A stretch of 64,000 bases of DNA from Streptohalobacillus salinus (GTDB taxonomy: Bacteria > Bacillota > Bacilli > Bacillales > Amphibacillaceae). This document shows, piece by piece, positions 55,033 through 64,000 of this stretch; the stretch's first letter is position 1; each line of letters opens with the position of its first letter. The notes under the pieces were generated by a model. That model was not told the DNA's origin and made no database searches. It saw only the letters and a list, made by a program, of their open reading frames with translations. Where the stretch lies: assembly GCF_003201605.1 (NCBI RefSeq), contig NZ_QJJR01000002.1:260592-324591 (forward strand). Direction: 5' to 3'. Position numbers and translations under genes: made by a program.

Positions 55033-58000
55033 TTAATTATCAGTTAAATAATCTTGAATAATACCATAGGATTCTTTCAATCGCTCCTCAACGATAGGTA
55101 AATCCCAGTTATCCCATGTATATGAAGCCCAAACAGCTTGCTCGGCAGTACCTGCAGGTAGTTGGTCAATCATTTGTTGATTTTCACTTGCTACAACAGT
55201 GAGTTCAAGCGCATCAAGGGTAACGGATGCAGATATACCGTCCGTCCAAAAATTGCCGATTATTTCTTTTTGACCGGGTGCTTTCATATTTAATAACATC
55301 CAAGGAATGCGCATTTCAATAATACCGTCTGATTGATTGATAAAGTAATCAGCTAATGCATCATAGTTAGGCTCCTCAGGATTTCCTATTCCTTCCCTTA
55401 GTAAACCCGTTTCATAATAATCAAAACTTCGTGATTCACCGGTGGATGGTATCGTTAATGGTTTATTTAATGCCAATCGAATTGGGTTGAATTGTCCGTC
55501 ATTGTTTTCAATGGCTTGATTATCCTCAAGGAAGTTCGCTTCATAGCCGTATTGATAATAAAATGAATCATAATAGTTATCAACGAGCATCCGTCCTTCT
55601 CCTTCCGCTGGAAGTTCAATCATAAAATCAATGCCTACATCAAATGTGACGTCTTCAAGTGATGGAATGGATTGATTTCCTTGTTGGTCAATCGTATTTA
55701 ACAGGACTTGGATATCCGTTTCATCTGTGTATTGATCTGGTTCATATTCCATCATCAGATAGAGATAGGCTTCATCATGGTCAATCGATACCTCGCGCAG
55801 CAATCCATTATCTTTCGTTGCGACAGACGCTGTATCCTTCCATTCATCAATCACACCATCTACGGGTTTTTTATGTGTTTCAAAACTTAACAAACCAAAG
55901 CGTTGTTCATTCGTTTGAACATTAGACCAATAAGGTCGTCTTTCAGGATTATCCAAATCCATCGTATTCCATGTCCGTTTAAACCATTCATCTTGCCAAG
56001 TAAACATCAATCCCCCCATAGCCCCTTGCTCGATAATATCCTCAAACAACCGCACGACAATTTCACCTTGTTCTTGTTCAGTGTGGTGGCCTTGATCCCA
56101 ACCGAATGGATTCTCATGCGTCAATCCTCTTGAAGCCGGAACACCAAATTCCGCAATCAACACTGGCATCCGGTGCGCCGCAATCAAATCATTCAAATAA
56201 CCAGCATAATTGTTTGGTTCACCACGATGGTCAATAAAGTTTACATAGGCTGGTTCGAAATTCAAGAAATCTGGATAGTAAGGGTAGACGTGGTAACTAG
56301 AAAAATAACCTGTTTTCAAATTATCTTTTGCATATATGTTATTCGGATTTACTGTCGCTAAATCTTCTTCAAAAAATGGTTCTGAAGGATGATCAAATAA
56401 ATCGGTTGTTGGCCAGTTAGTAAAACTAATTGGATGCATCGTTTGGTATTGATCTATTTGATAGTTCGCTAAGGTATCCATTCTTGCTGCCAACCATTTC
56501 TCGAAGGCATTCGCATGCTCTGTCGTAAAATAAGTCCCCTCATATTCAGGTAATGCCGCATGAATATCATTAGTCGCGTCCACCATTAATGGGTACCATT
56601 CAATCCCTAATACAAAACCTAGAACATAAGGTGAGACGTCATATTGATAGTCACCAGAAGCATGACCAGGTTTCATTTCTAAGCTCACATTACCATGAAT
56701 TACATCTACGACATCTTTCATCTCTTGTTCAAACGCTTCTATATGTGTAGGTAAATAAGCATCGAGTGTGTCTTCTAATCCTTCCTCTTCAATCCATACC
56801 CCATGCATTAGGTAAAGCGGCGTTTCAGCTTCTTGATTATAAAGCCAGAGCGCTTGATAAAATTCAGGTGGATGAATGGTATAGACCCGAATGGCGTTGG
56901 CACCCATCGCTGCAATTTGCTCAATCCACCGTGAATACTCATTAAAAGTAATCGATGCTTCACCGGGCCAATGACCAGCTTTCGCCATCCCCATATTCAC
57001 ACCTCGCACAGTGATCGCTTCCCAGTTTCCATCATGATATATTTCAAGGCTATTTTCACCTACACGACTATGGTAAGTAATCGATTCGTCTTCATATAAA
57101 GTCATGTTTTCAGTTTCACTTTGGTTACTCGTATGCCTGTCTGTATATGTTTCTTCTAGTATGGTCTCTAGCATTGGGAGATACGCCCGATAATAAAACG
57201 CCTGTGATCCCCCCCGTTGCAAGCGACTTCGTGTTTTATTAAGCCAATCTAGACCTAGGTAACGATGAAAAGATGGCGTGGTGTCTAAATCAGCGTAATC
57301 ACCAGCAAAGTAATACAGCGGCGTTTCTCCATACGTCATACGCGTGACTGCAGGTATCGTGTTACTGATATTGAATTCACGCATCCGTGTTTCCCCTGTT
57401 TCAGTTAAACCCAGGGTATAATTCGCCAAAACTTCTGCATCTGTTGCTTCAATCACATCAAACCAATAAGCATAACGCGAGGTTAATGATTCATTAAAAT
57501 AGCTTTCACCATCTTCGGTGAAAGAAAAGCTAACTTCTTCACCGTTAAAATCTTCACCCTCTTCCAAAACAACAATAAAATCATCATCTCTAACAAAAAT
57601 AAGACCCGCCTCAGTGAAATCCCAATCTTCTCCAGTTTGTTGTTGATAGTTTTCAACCATCCAGATCGGTATCTCTGTATTTTCTTCTGGATCTAAAGTT
57701 GCAAAATAGCGCGCAATCCATCCGTCCCAATTAATTCCCAATAGTGAAGTGAAACGCTCTCTAGCTTGAGTTTCAGTCGGACTTGCAAAACTATTAAATT
57801 CAGCAATTAGCGGCGTTTGATCTTGAAAAACTGCTTTTTCAATAGCCCCCATGTCATCAAGGGTAAGGCCGCCATAAATTAATTCAGATCGTTCTCCGGT
57901 TTGATTCTCTCCATAAAACTCTTCTTCATAGACCCCATAAGTGTCAGCGATATAAATTAGATCATACGCTGATACTTCAGTCTCCTGCATCGTCGTAACG

Positions 58001-58263
58001 TCATAACCTTCATTTTCTTGCGGATGAAAACCGAGGTAATCCGCAGTTAAATCATAAGCTTCATCGTTTCCCTTTACGTATTTGTAGTGATTTAAACCCC
58101 AGATGATTCCTTTGTGTTCGCGGTAGCTTTGGTCTGGTACCGTGTTGTCCATAATCAACACATCCAGAGATTGATCCGATTTGATTTGCCACAACAAGTA
58201 AGGTAAAAATAATAGCACAACTATTAGAACTAAACCTAAATAAATCAACTTTCTTTTCATCAT
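55033..58263 (-). CDS. Membrane-anchored TIM-barrel glycoside hydrolase-like protein
   Basis: A 1076-residue protein: one N-terminal TM segment (KLIYLGLVLIVVLLFLPYLL), an N-terminal alpha/beta region of about 350 residues, then a clan-A-like barrel (RGVNMGMAKAGHWPGE, NAIRVYTIHP, probable acid Glu in VLGIEWYP, probable nucleophile Glu in LIAEFGVPA) and a C-terminal beta-rich domain like CBM9 (around VDGVIDEWKD). It faces outside. It is the first gene of the operon and may trim or transfer the glycan made by the GT2. Confidence 0.8.
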   Translation of the reverse strand: MMKRKLIYLGLVLIVVLLFLPYLLWQIKSDQSLDVLIMDNTVPDQSYREHKGIIWGLNHYKYVKGNDEAYDLTADYLGFHPQENEGYDVTTMQETEVSAYDLIYIADTYGVYEEEFYGENQTGERSELIYGGLTLDDMGAIEKAVFQDQTPLIAEFNSFASPTETQARERFTSLLGINWDGWIARYFATLDPEENTEIPIWMVENYQQQTGEDWDFTEAGLIFVRDDDFIVVLEEGEDFNGEEVSFSFTEDGESYFNESLTSRYAYWFDVIEATDAEVLANYTLGLTETGETRMREFNISNTIPAVTRMTYGETPLYYFAGDYADLDTTPSFHRYLGLDWLNKTRSRLQRGGSQAFYYRAYLPMLETILEETYTDRHTSNQSETENMTLYEDESITYHSRVGENSLEIYHDGNWEAITVRGVNMGMAKAGHWPGEASITFNEYSRWIEQIAAMGANAIRVYTIHPPEFYQALWLYNQEAETPLYLMHGVWIEEEGLEDTLDAYLPTHIEAFEQEMKDVVDVIHGNVSLEMKPGHASGDYQYDVSPYVLGFVLGIEWYPLMVDATNDIHAALPEYEGTYFTTEHANAFEKWLAARMDTLANYQIDQYQTMHPISFTNWPTTDLFDHPSEPFFEEDLATVNPNNIYAKDNLKTGYFSSYHVYPYYPDFLNFEPAYVNFIDHRGEPNNYAGYLNDLIAAHRMPVLIAEFGVPASRGLTHENPFGWDQGHHTEQEQGEIVVRLFEDIIEQGAMGGLMFTWQDEWFKRTWNTMDLDNPERRPYWSNVQTNEQRFGLLSFETHKKPVDGVIDEWKDTASVATKDNGLLREVSIDHDEAYLYLMMEYEPDQYTDETDIQVLLNTIDQQGNQSIPSLEDVTFDVGIDFMIELPAEGEGRMLVDNYYDSFYYQYGYEANFLEDNQAIENNDGQFNPIRLALNKPLTIPSTGESRSFDYYETGLLREGIGNPEEPNYDALADYFINQSDGIIEMRIPWMLLNMKAPGQKEIIGNFWTDGISASVTLDALELTVVASENQQMIDQLPAGTAEQAVWASYTWDNWDLPIVEERLKESYGIIQDYLTDN

Positions 58264-58487
58264 CCATCACCCTTATCGTTCGAATTTAATATCTATTAAT
58301 ATATGAATTCATTTCAAAATAACCTCTCACAGGTGCGCAATAAATGTGTTAAACTATTTACACCTTGTAATCCTTTATATAGTATTGGTTTCCCTTAATC
58401 AAATAGTCTTAGTCCTATTTATTGTATCATAATCGTCAGATTTTTCTCTTTCATTTCGACAAATTCCAGGATAAGGTGTGATCAATC

Positions 58488-59558
58488 TTGTTTAAGCATT
58501 TAACCCATCTAAATAAGCGTACAATCGGTATTTTTATTGTTAGTAGCACCGGATTTATTCTCACCGTCGTTATCGTTATTCAACTGACAGGCATTGGCAG
58601 GTCATCTTCACCTTCTGATACGGGTAATCCACTTGAAATTAAAGATGTTGTATTCGTTCTAGATAGTTACGCTCCCAATCAATCACTGGATGTTTCAGTT
58701 ACAATAGTTAATCATTCCGAGCTTGAAACAGAGCTTTGGCTTGGGCTAAGTTTGCAAAATCCTTTAGGCGAATGGCTTGATATCCCCTTGACAGAAATAT
58801 CGATGAACTCAACGGATGAACGGACCGTCCAACTAACACCCATCTTAGAAGATTTATCAACAGATCCTTTGATCTCAGGTTCTTATTCTGCAGTTTTTTC
58901 TTTATGGGACAGCAACCCTATCACAGACACATCTAATCGCTTGGCGACGTTCGAATCAAACGAAGCTTTTCGCTTATATCAAACCCTTGAAACTTTTGAA
59001 ACAATCGACGAGAGCATTTGGTTTAGTCGTGAGGGTACCTTAGGACGAACGCATTTAAGTGAAGAAAGAGTAGACATTAAGAATGATTTGTTAACCATTA
59101 CGATGCCAGAAAATACCCTAAACGGAGGAGAAATCCAAACCCTTGACCTCGTCCATTATGGGTCCTATGAAATCCGAATGAAATTACCTCATGCGCCATC
59201 GTCTATCACTGGCTTCTTCTTATACAAAGCACCTGATTTTCATCATGAAATTGACATTGAGGTGTTCAACCAACCGGAAGCTGATGTTCTTTTCACGACA
59301 TACTCCGGTGGCTCAGTCCAGCATGAGGCCAAAGCACCATTACCGTTTGATCCTACCGCAACATTTCATAACTACCGGATTGATTATTATCCCGATGAAG
59401 TTTCCTTTTACATTGATGATCAATTATTCGCCTCGTGGAAGGATGGTTTTTCACAAGAGCCGATGCATCTTATGGTTAATACCTGGTTTCCAAGTTGGTT
59501 GGATGGTATACCACCAAGTGAAAATCAAACCTTAGAAATTGAGTGGATAAGATATTAA
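58488..59558 (+). CDS. Membrane-anchored GH16 glucanase
   Basis: A 356-residue protein: an N-terminal TM segment (IGIFIVSSTGFILTVVIVI), an N-terminal beta domain of about 130 residues, then a GH16 domain with the ExDxxE-type catalytic site HEIDIEVFNQP. GH16 enzymes cut beta-1,3 or mixed beta-1,3/1,4-glucans and related galactans. It starts with TTG after AAGGTG. Divergent from the kinase/GT2 operon, 224 bases from its start. Confidence 0.88.
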   Translation: MFKHLTHLNKRTIGIFIVSSTGFILTVVIVIQLTGIGRSSSPSDTGNPLEIKDVVFVLDSYAPNQSLDVSVTIVNHSELETELWLGLSLQNPLGEWLDIPLTEISMNSTDERTVQLTPILEDLSTDPLISGSYSAVFSLWDSNPITDTSNRLATFESNEAFRLYQTLETFETIDESIWFSREGTLGRTHLSEERVDIKNDLLTITMPENTLNGGEIQTLDLVHYGSYEIRMKLPHAPSSITGFFLYKAPDFHHEIDIEVFNQPEADVLFTTYSGGSVQHEAKAPLPFDPTATFHNYRIDYYPDEVSFYIDDQLFASWKDGFSQEPMHLMVNTWFPSWLDGIPPSENQTLEIEWIRY

Positions 59559-59851
59559 TAACATTAATCGCCTGTTCTAGAACTAAAGATGTAATCCATC
59601 GAGAAACGCAACCATTCTATTGAAGATGTCTCTAACCACACCTTAATCTCTATCTCTGTTTTAACCTTAGCTCGTTACTATGTCAGTCCGCTCCCTTGTT
59701 TTCATTATCTTGGTTTCATGCGTTACACGTGTTTTTGCTTTAATATCATCGAGAGTAAATCCATAAAAATTCCAACTTTGTTTAATCTCTAATTCGTACG
59801 GGTACTGTTAGTTAGTACAACCTATTAAAAAATAAAAAGGAGAGATGGAAC

Positions 59852-61387
59852 ATGGAAGATTTCTGGTATTATTTCGATCAAATTTCTGATTTTTTAATTG
59901 CGATTCTCGTTTTACTCGTCGGTTGGTTAATTGCTGCCATTATTGCAGGGCTGGTCAAGAAAGCCTTACTCAAAACAGATTTTGACAATAAATTATTCGC
60001 AGGGCCGGAGGGTGAGAGTGATAAAAAGTATAACTCCGAAAAGATCATTAGTCAGTTTGTCTTTTGGTTTATTATGGTGTTTGTCTTTGTCGTTTTCTTA
60101 AACTTACTCAGTCTAGACTTCATTGCCCAACCGTTCGCAAACATGATTAGTGATTTCCTAGCGATTATCCCGAGCATTATTATGGCAATTATATTATTTG
60201 CCGTCGCCTGGATTATTGCCAAAACACTCAGTTTCTTAATTAAGAAGATCGGTAAAAAATTACCGATCGCACAAACATTGAATAAAGTTGGTTTAGAGGA
60301 AGAGGGAAGAAATCAAGATAAAATTATTGACGTCATTGCAACATTGGTTTTCTATTTTGTGTTGTTACTTTTCTTACCAGCAATACTCACAACATTAGAC
60401 TTAACTGGTATTGCTCAACCGTTTATGAGCATGGTTAATTCTATTTTAGACTTCATTCCAACACTCTTTGCAGCAGCACTTATCTTTGTTGTTGGTTGGT
60501 TTGTCGCTAAAATCTTACGTGCCTTACTAACCAGCTTTTTAAAAGGTGTCGGTAGTGAAAAATTGGCCGATAAATTAGGCTTAAGTAAATTATTAGATGG
60601 CACAACATTGGCTGATGTACTAGGTACTGTATTGTTTGTTCTGATTATGATTCCTGTAACGATTTCAGCACTTGAACAACTAAATGTTCGTGGAATCAGT
60701 GAACCAGCTATAAACATGCTAAATGATATCATGGCGATTCTACCTAACATTGCCGTGGCCATCCTACTCGTTGTCGTTGGGGTATGGTTAGCACGTTGGC
60801 TTAAACAACTTGTTGATTCATTACTGACCCGTATTGGTTTTAACAATATTATGAGCCATTTAGGACTTAATAAACATTCTGGCAGCACCGGTCGTTTCAG
60901 TGCCAGTTATATTGTCGGAATGATTGTAGAAGTTATTGTCATCATTTTATTTGTTGGCGAAGCGCTACAAGTCGTAGAACTCGCATTCTTTGCTGGTCTC
61001 GTTAGTGCAATTGTTGCTTACCTACCACATGTTGTTGCTGCAGTGGTTATTTTAGCAGTTGCTTTCTACCTTGGTCACTTTGTCGAGAAAATTGTCTCAT
61101 CCATGTTAAATGGCGCATTAAGTCATGTTCTTGCTAGTGTCGCAAAATACAGCATTATTACTTTAGCTGTCTTTATGGCCCTTAATCAACTCGGTGTTGC
61201 TGATACAATAGTTAACGCTGCCTTCATTCTCATCTTAGGTGGGCTCGCTTTAGCCTTTGGTTTAGCCTTCGGTTTAGGTGGGCGTGAAACAGCCAGTAAG
61301 TACCTGAAGAAATGGGATCAAAAAGTTGAAGCAACTCACGTTGAACAAGATGCAAACACAAATCAGCAAGATTCAACATCATTTTAA
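59852..61387 (+). CDS. Mechanosensitive-channel-like protein with repeated TM helices
   Basis: A 511-residue membrane protein made of at least four repeats of a conserved TM helix unit, each with a hydrophobic helix, a VVGWxxAK-like motif and a basic/Gly loop (VVGWFVAKILRALLTS, VVGVWLARWLKQLVDS, FAVAWIIAKTLSFLIK). This is the 'conserved TM helix' architecture related to MscS-type channels, not a classic MscS. AAGGAG precedes the ATG. The 290-base region before it shows no gene. Confidence 0.82.
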   Translation: MEDFWYYFDQISDFLIAILVLLVGWLIAAIIAGLVKKALLKTDFDNKLFAGPEGESDKKYNSEKIISQFVFWFIMVFVFVVFLNLLSLDFIAQPFANMISDFLAIIPSIIMAIILFAVAWIIAKTLSFLIKKIGKKLPIAQTLNKVGLEEEGRNQDKIIDVIATLVFYFVLLLFLPAILTTLDLTGIAQPFMSMVNSILDFIPTLFAAALIFVVGWFVAKILRALLTSFLKGVGSEKLADKLGLSKLLDGTTLADVLGTVLFVLIMIPVTISALEQLNVRGISEPAINMLNDIMAILPNIAVAILLVVVGVWLARWLKQLVDSLLTRIGFNNIMSHLGLNKHSGSTGRFSASYIVGMIVEVIVIILFVGEALQVVELAFFAGLVSAIVAYLPHVVAAVVILAVAFYLGHFVEKIVSSMLNGALSHVLASVAKYSIITLAVFMALNQLGVADTIVNAAFILILGGLALAFGLAFGLGGRETASKYLKKWDQKVEATHVEQDANTNQQDSTSF

Positions 61388-61406
61388 ACTATCCTAAAAT
61401 AACAAC

Positions 61407-61438
61407 AAAGACCAACCTCATGATGAGGTTGGTCTTTT
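61407..61438. terminator. Bidirectional terminator between the channel and CPBP genes
   Basis: A perfect 14-bp inverted repeat (AAAGACCAACCTCA and complement, loop of 3) with T-rich ends between convergent genes. Confidence 0.92.
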
Positions 61439-61443
61439 GTGTA

Positions 61444-62118
61444 TTAGAATGGTAAGAGTCCAAATAGATCTAAACCAATCGTATTAATTGCTAAATTACT
61501 TGCAGCATGAATAAAATACGATGCATAAATCGACCCTGTTTTATCATTGATCCAATTGAATAATAGCCCTGCAATAATAAGACTCCCCACCAACAATAGA
61601 AACAGCGGAATAGAAAACCAATTGGTCAAAATAGCGACATGATAAAAACTAAATAGACTGGCACTAAATAGGTAAGCAAACGCAGGTCGTGCTGTCTTCT
61701 TCAAAGTTAAAAACAAAAAACCACGAAAGAAAAATTCTTCTACAAACGCATTCACAATCGGTATATAAAGCGCAACGAAAATAAAATTATCTTTGTTAAT
61801 GGCCATTGTTTTGTTTAATGTTTCAGTGACACCACTAAAATCAAACCATCTTCCTAGCGTAAGGTAAGCAATAATGATAAAGCTATAAATCATGAAGCTA
61901 CCAACAATGATTGTTCGGCGCCCTTTCTGTTTAAAAACCAATAACTCTCGCAGTTTGAACCATTTAAAATAACGATTTAAACCGAGCGGCACCAGAAGAA
62001 ATAGACAAATCTTAACTAAAGATTTAATCCAGTAGTTTGGCGCTAACCATAAATCCACTGGGGCCATTAATAGAACTATAAGTACCACAGCCGTTATTAG
62101 ATGTCGTTGATTTCTCAC
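61444..62118 (-). CDS. CPBP family intramembrane metalloprotease
   Basis: A 224-residue membrane protein with the CPBP (Abi/CAAX protease) motifs: EEFFFRG, the FxxxH-like SFYHVAI and the C-terminal HAASN. Starts with GTG (62118) after an AGGGG site. Family members cleave prenylated or membrane proteins and some give bacteriocin immunity; the substrate here is unknown. It lies eight bases after the DUF3006 gene and is likely cotranscribed. Confidence 0.88.
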   Translation of the reverse strand: MRNQRHLITAVVLIVLLMAPVDLWLAPNYWIKSLVKICLFLLVPLGLNRYFKWFKLRELLVFKQKGRRTIIVGSFMIYSFIIIAYLTLGRWFDFSGVTETLNKTMAINKDNFIFVALYIPIVNAFVEEFFFRGFLFLTLKKTARPAFAYLFSASLFSFYHVAILTNWFSIPLFLLLVGSLIIAGLLFNWINDKTGSIYASYFIHAASNLAINTIGLDLFGLLPF

Positions 62119-62126
62119 CTAAGCCC

Positions 62127-62393
62127 CTACTTTCTAAACATGCTCTTTGATTCGCGTTGCTTCAACCGTTCAAACGCTGATGATACTTGTCTTTTTCTTT
62201 CTTCTGTCTTCATTTTGTCAAAAGTAATCTCAGTGAGTACCTCTTTTGAGACTTTTAGTTGTAAATAGTCGCCAGGCTTTGCCCCTTCAGGTAATTTTGA
62301 TTGATGTACAACAAACTCTTTGCCCGTTTTTTCGGCGAGAATCACTGCTTGATTGTTATCACTAAATCGGTCAATCATTGCTTCAATTATCAT
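62127..62393 (-). CDS. DUF3006 family protein
   Basis: An 88-residue protein starting MIIEAMIDRFSDNNQAVILAE, a beta-rich DUF3006 pattern, with a Lys/Glu-rich C-terminal helix. The ATG at 62393 follows GAGGTG, five bases after the stop of the upstream lipoprotein gene. DUF3006 genes often follow ComEC-like metallo-hydrolase genes, as here. Function unknown. Confidence 0.8.
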   Translation of the reverse strand: MIIEAMIDRFSDNNQAVILAEKTGKEFVVHQSKLPEGAKPGDYLQLKVSKEVLTEITFDKMKTEERKRQVSSAFERLKQRESKSMFRK

Positions 62394-62398
62394 TCCAT

Positions 62399-63712
62399 TC
62401 ACCTCACACATGCTTTATTTTCTGCTTTAATATCTTTCAAGCGACTCGGACCAATCCCGCTAATTCTCGTAAGCTCATCAACAGATTGAAAAGGACGAAG
62501 GTTCACAAGGGCTTCTGCTCTAACTTCACCTATATGTTTTATCGCAGTTAAGGCTGTTAAAGGGGCTTGATTTATATCAATACAATCCGCCCCCACTTCA
62601 TTTGCCTTACCAGCATCATCTGAAGGACTTATCTGTTTAGCTGGTTGATTTTCAGTTACTTCTTCTTGCTTAATCTCACCACTATTCACTTCTGTAGATG
62701 CTTTATTATCAACACTAACTAACTGATAACTCTCACCCGTTGAACTAAATACAACCGTGCCATGCTTGCTCGTCAGATAAACGTCTGTACCAACTTCACC
62801 TAATCGATGGAGTACATCTGGATGTGGATGACCATAACTATTGTTTGCTCCGACTGAAATTACAACCACCTCTGGCTGAACAGCTTGTAAAAACGCAAGT
62901 GACGTTGACGTATTTGATCCATGATGACCTAATTGAAGAAATTCACTTTCTACATCAAAATGTTCAATCATTGCTTGTTCTGAAGCAACACCTGCGTCAC
63001 CGGTCAACAACACATTAATAGCTCCGTGGCTTAATTTAATCGCCAATGAATCTTCATTTGCGTCATTTTTACGATTGACCGGTGCTACGATTTGTATCGT
63101 CATATCCCCCAGCAGAGCTTCTTCACCAACATTTGGTTCATGATAGTTTATATCTTTTTCTAAAATTAATTCAATTGTCCGTTCGAATGTACGTGATGTT
63201 GATTCCACGCCGTTCATCCAAACTTCATCAACGACTAACTCATTAAAAATTAGCGGAAGTTGACCAATATGATCTGCATCTGGGTGTGAAGCAATTACCA
63301 AATCCAGTTGTGTAATGCCTAAGTTATGTATATAGTCAATCGCATCACGGTTGTTCCAATTCCCTGCATCAAATAAAATTGTATGCGTACCCGATTTGAT
63401 TAGTGTAGCGTCACCTTGCCCAACATCTATAAAATGCACCTGCATGGGTTTGACATCTAATCGATCTGGATTTTCTTGCTGAGCATCATCTTCTATGCGT
63501 TGCGTCTCGTCTCTCTCGAGCGCATCATTAGTGATGACGTTTTCGTTATCCTCTGTATTTCGTTCTTGATCATTTCTCTCAACATTTTCATTGTATGTTT
63601 TGATGTCTTCTCGATTTGAAGTAACTTCTTGTTCGTTAGAGGTTGCTGGTGTTGTCCCACAACCAACGAGCGTCAAGATGACGACAATTATGATTAAAAA
63701 GTGCTTTTTCAC
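62399..63712 (-). CDS. Lipoprotein with ComEC-like metallo-beta-lactamase and ComEA-like HhH domains
   Basis: A 437-residue lipoprotein (signal peptide ending LVGC, then about 65 acidic residues). A metallo-beta-lactamase domain follows (VHFIDVGQGDATLI, metal site ASHPDADHIG, GHHGSNTS), the same subgroup as the C-terminal part of ComEC. A linker leads to helix-hairpin-helix motifs (INQAPLTALTAIKHIGEV and ISGIGPSRLKDI), as in ComEA. It joins two DNA-uptake modules on a lipid anchor: a probable extracellular DNA-binding nuclease. It starts with GTG after GGGAG. Copy 2 of the shared 34-bp element is 107 bases upstream. Confidence 0.88.
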   Translation of the reverse strand: MKKHFLIIIVVILTLVGCGTTPATSNEQEVTSNREDIKTYNENVERNDQERNTEDNENVITNDALERDETQRIEDDAQQENPDRLDVKPMQVHFIDVGQGDATLIKSGTHTILFDAGNWNNRDAIDYIHNLGITQLDLVIASHPDADHIGQLPLIFNELVVDEVWMNGVESTSRTFERTIELILEKDINYHEPNVGEEALLGDMTIQIVAPVNRKNDANEDSLAIKLSHGAINVLLTGDAGVASEQAMIEHFDVESEFLQLGHHGSNTSTSLAFLQAVQPEVVVISVGANNSYGHPHPDVLHRLGEVGTDVYLTSKHGTVVFSSTGESYQLVSVDNKASTEVNSGEIKQEEVTENQPAKQISPSDDAGKANEVGADCIDINQAPLTALTAIKHIGEVRAEALVNLRPFQSVDELTRISGIGPSRLKDIKAENKACVR

Positions 63713-63818
63713 GAGTGATTATCTCCCTTTCTTGATATCAACCTTATCTTACCATAAAGTCTGAGCTAATCTAGCGTTTAGTGAGAATTTTTATCGCCTA
63801 ATGGCAACAGAAAATACT

Positions 63819-63852
63819 TCCTGAATTGTAAAATCAAATGCATAAACTTTTT
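63819..63852 (-). promoter_or_regulatory. 34-bp element shared with the 9-kb locus (copy 2)
   Basis: Read on the reverse strand it begins AAAAAGTTTATGCA and ends CAGGA, matching 8960-8993 at 30 of 34 positions. It lies upstream of the MBL-HhH lipoprotein and DUF3006 genes in the same orientation. A TAAGAT hexamer nearer the gene may be a separate ordinary promoter. Confidence 0.6.
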
Positions 63853-63912
63853 TGAATATATCCCAATATATTCAAAAATCTATACTTATACTATTTTAAT
63901 CGATACGGATGC

Positions 63913-64000
63913 TTGATTTTTATGCTATACTAGCCACCGCCTTGCGGCGTGCTCTTGACGTAAGTGCCTCTTCTTAGTGAGTCATTTGTTGGGTTCGGGG
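63913..64000 (+). other. Promoter-like site and GC-richer edge sequence
   Basis: An extended -10 (TGC TATACT) at about 63922-63930 is followed by a markedly G+C-richer stretch with a small CGCC/GGCG hairpin running off the window. It may be the start of a structured RNA or a gene leader. I cannot name it. Confidence 0.25.

Noticed and set aside
1..64000. CRISPR arrays, tRNA or rRNA genes, insertion sequences
   Set aside because: No regularly spaced repeats, no cloverleaf sequence and no transposase were found on either strand.

Overview
The window comes from a low-G+C Gram-positive bacterium, most likely a member of the Bacillaceae. The evidence is the strong AGGAGG-type ribosome sites, frequent TTG and GTG starts, PerR, ArgR and CstR type operators, a Bacillus-type Glu111 MetA, and gene neighbourhoods like those of Bacillus (ykoGHJ-like two-component/PepSY locus, YvrJ, DUF3006). 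Several exported proteins carry very acidic linkers or tails, which fits a salt-tolerant or alkaliphilic habit, but this is inference. There are no rRNA or tRNA genes, no insertion sequences, no CRISPR array and no prophage. It reads as core chromosome with accessory operons.

Layout. 1-3.1 kb: a MoxR/DUF58/membrane-protein operon that runs off the left edge. 3.2-8.8 kb: small membrane proteins, a polar amino-acid ABC importer with an M20 amidohydrolase and an ArgR-like box, a Cys-rich protein and a HAD phosphatase. 9.0-9.8 kb: a DUF1659-DUF2922-YvrJ cluster. 10.0-13.6 kb: metA and an SsuABC/ThiXYZ-like importer. 13.7-17.0 kb: two tandem GH13 alpha-glucosidases with a LacI-type operator upstream. 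17.6-25.3 kb: rlmN, a cold-shock gene with a long leader, a two-component system with a PepSY protein, an esterase, a DUF4003-like protein and an AEC transporter. 25.5-27.7 kb: two HAD phosphatases and an orphan CheY. 27.9-31.2 kb: three tandem Dps genes divergent from a FetAB-like iron exporter, with PerR-type boxes between them.

31.2-34.7 kb: a thiol/persulfide island (glutaredoxin, CstR, rhodanese, DUF302, then a membrane protein, CcdA and a ResA-like thioredoxin); the CstR-like operator lies exactly in the promoter spacer. 34.7-42.2 kb: two GGDEF/EAL proteins flanking a thioredoxin, a CBS protein, a chemoreceptor-like gene remnant and a small membrane protein. 42.3-46.9 kb: an unrecognised polytopic membrane protein, orphan PTS IIA/IIB, an esterase and guaC.

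47.0-59.6 kb is the most striking region. A processive GT2 polysaccharide synthase, a HEAT-repeat protein, an Hpt-REC-GGDEF-REC protein, a very large hybrid histidine kinase, a lone receiver and a membrane-anchored TIM-barrel glycoside hydrolase lie on one strand, with an anchored GH16 glucanase divergent. It looks like a phosphorelay-controlled exopolysaccharide system. The window ends with a mechanosensitive-channel-like protein, a CPBP protease, and a DUF3006 gene plus a ComEC/ComEA-like lipoprotein. The promoter-proximal region of that last pair shares a 34-bp element (30 identities) with the distant DUF1659-DUF2922-YvrJ cluster, suggesting an undescribed small regulon.
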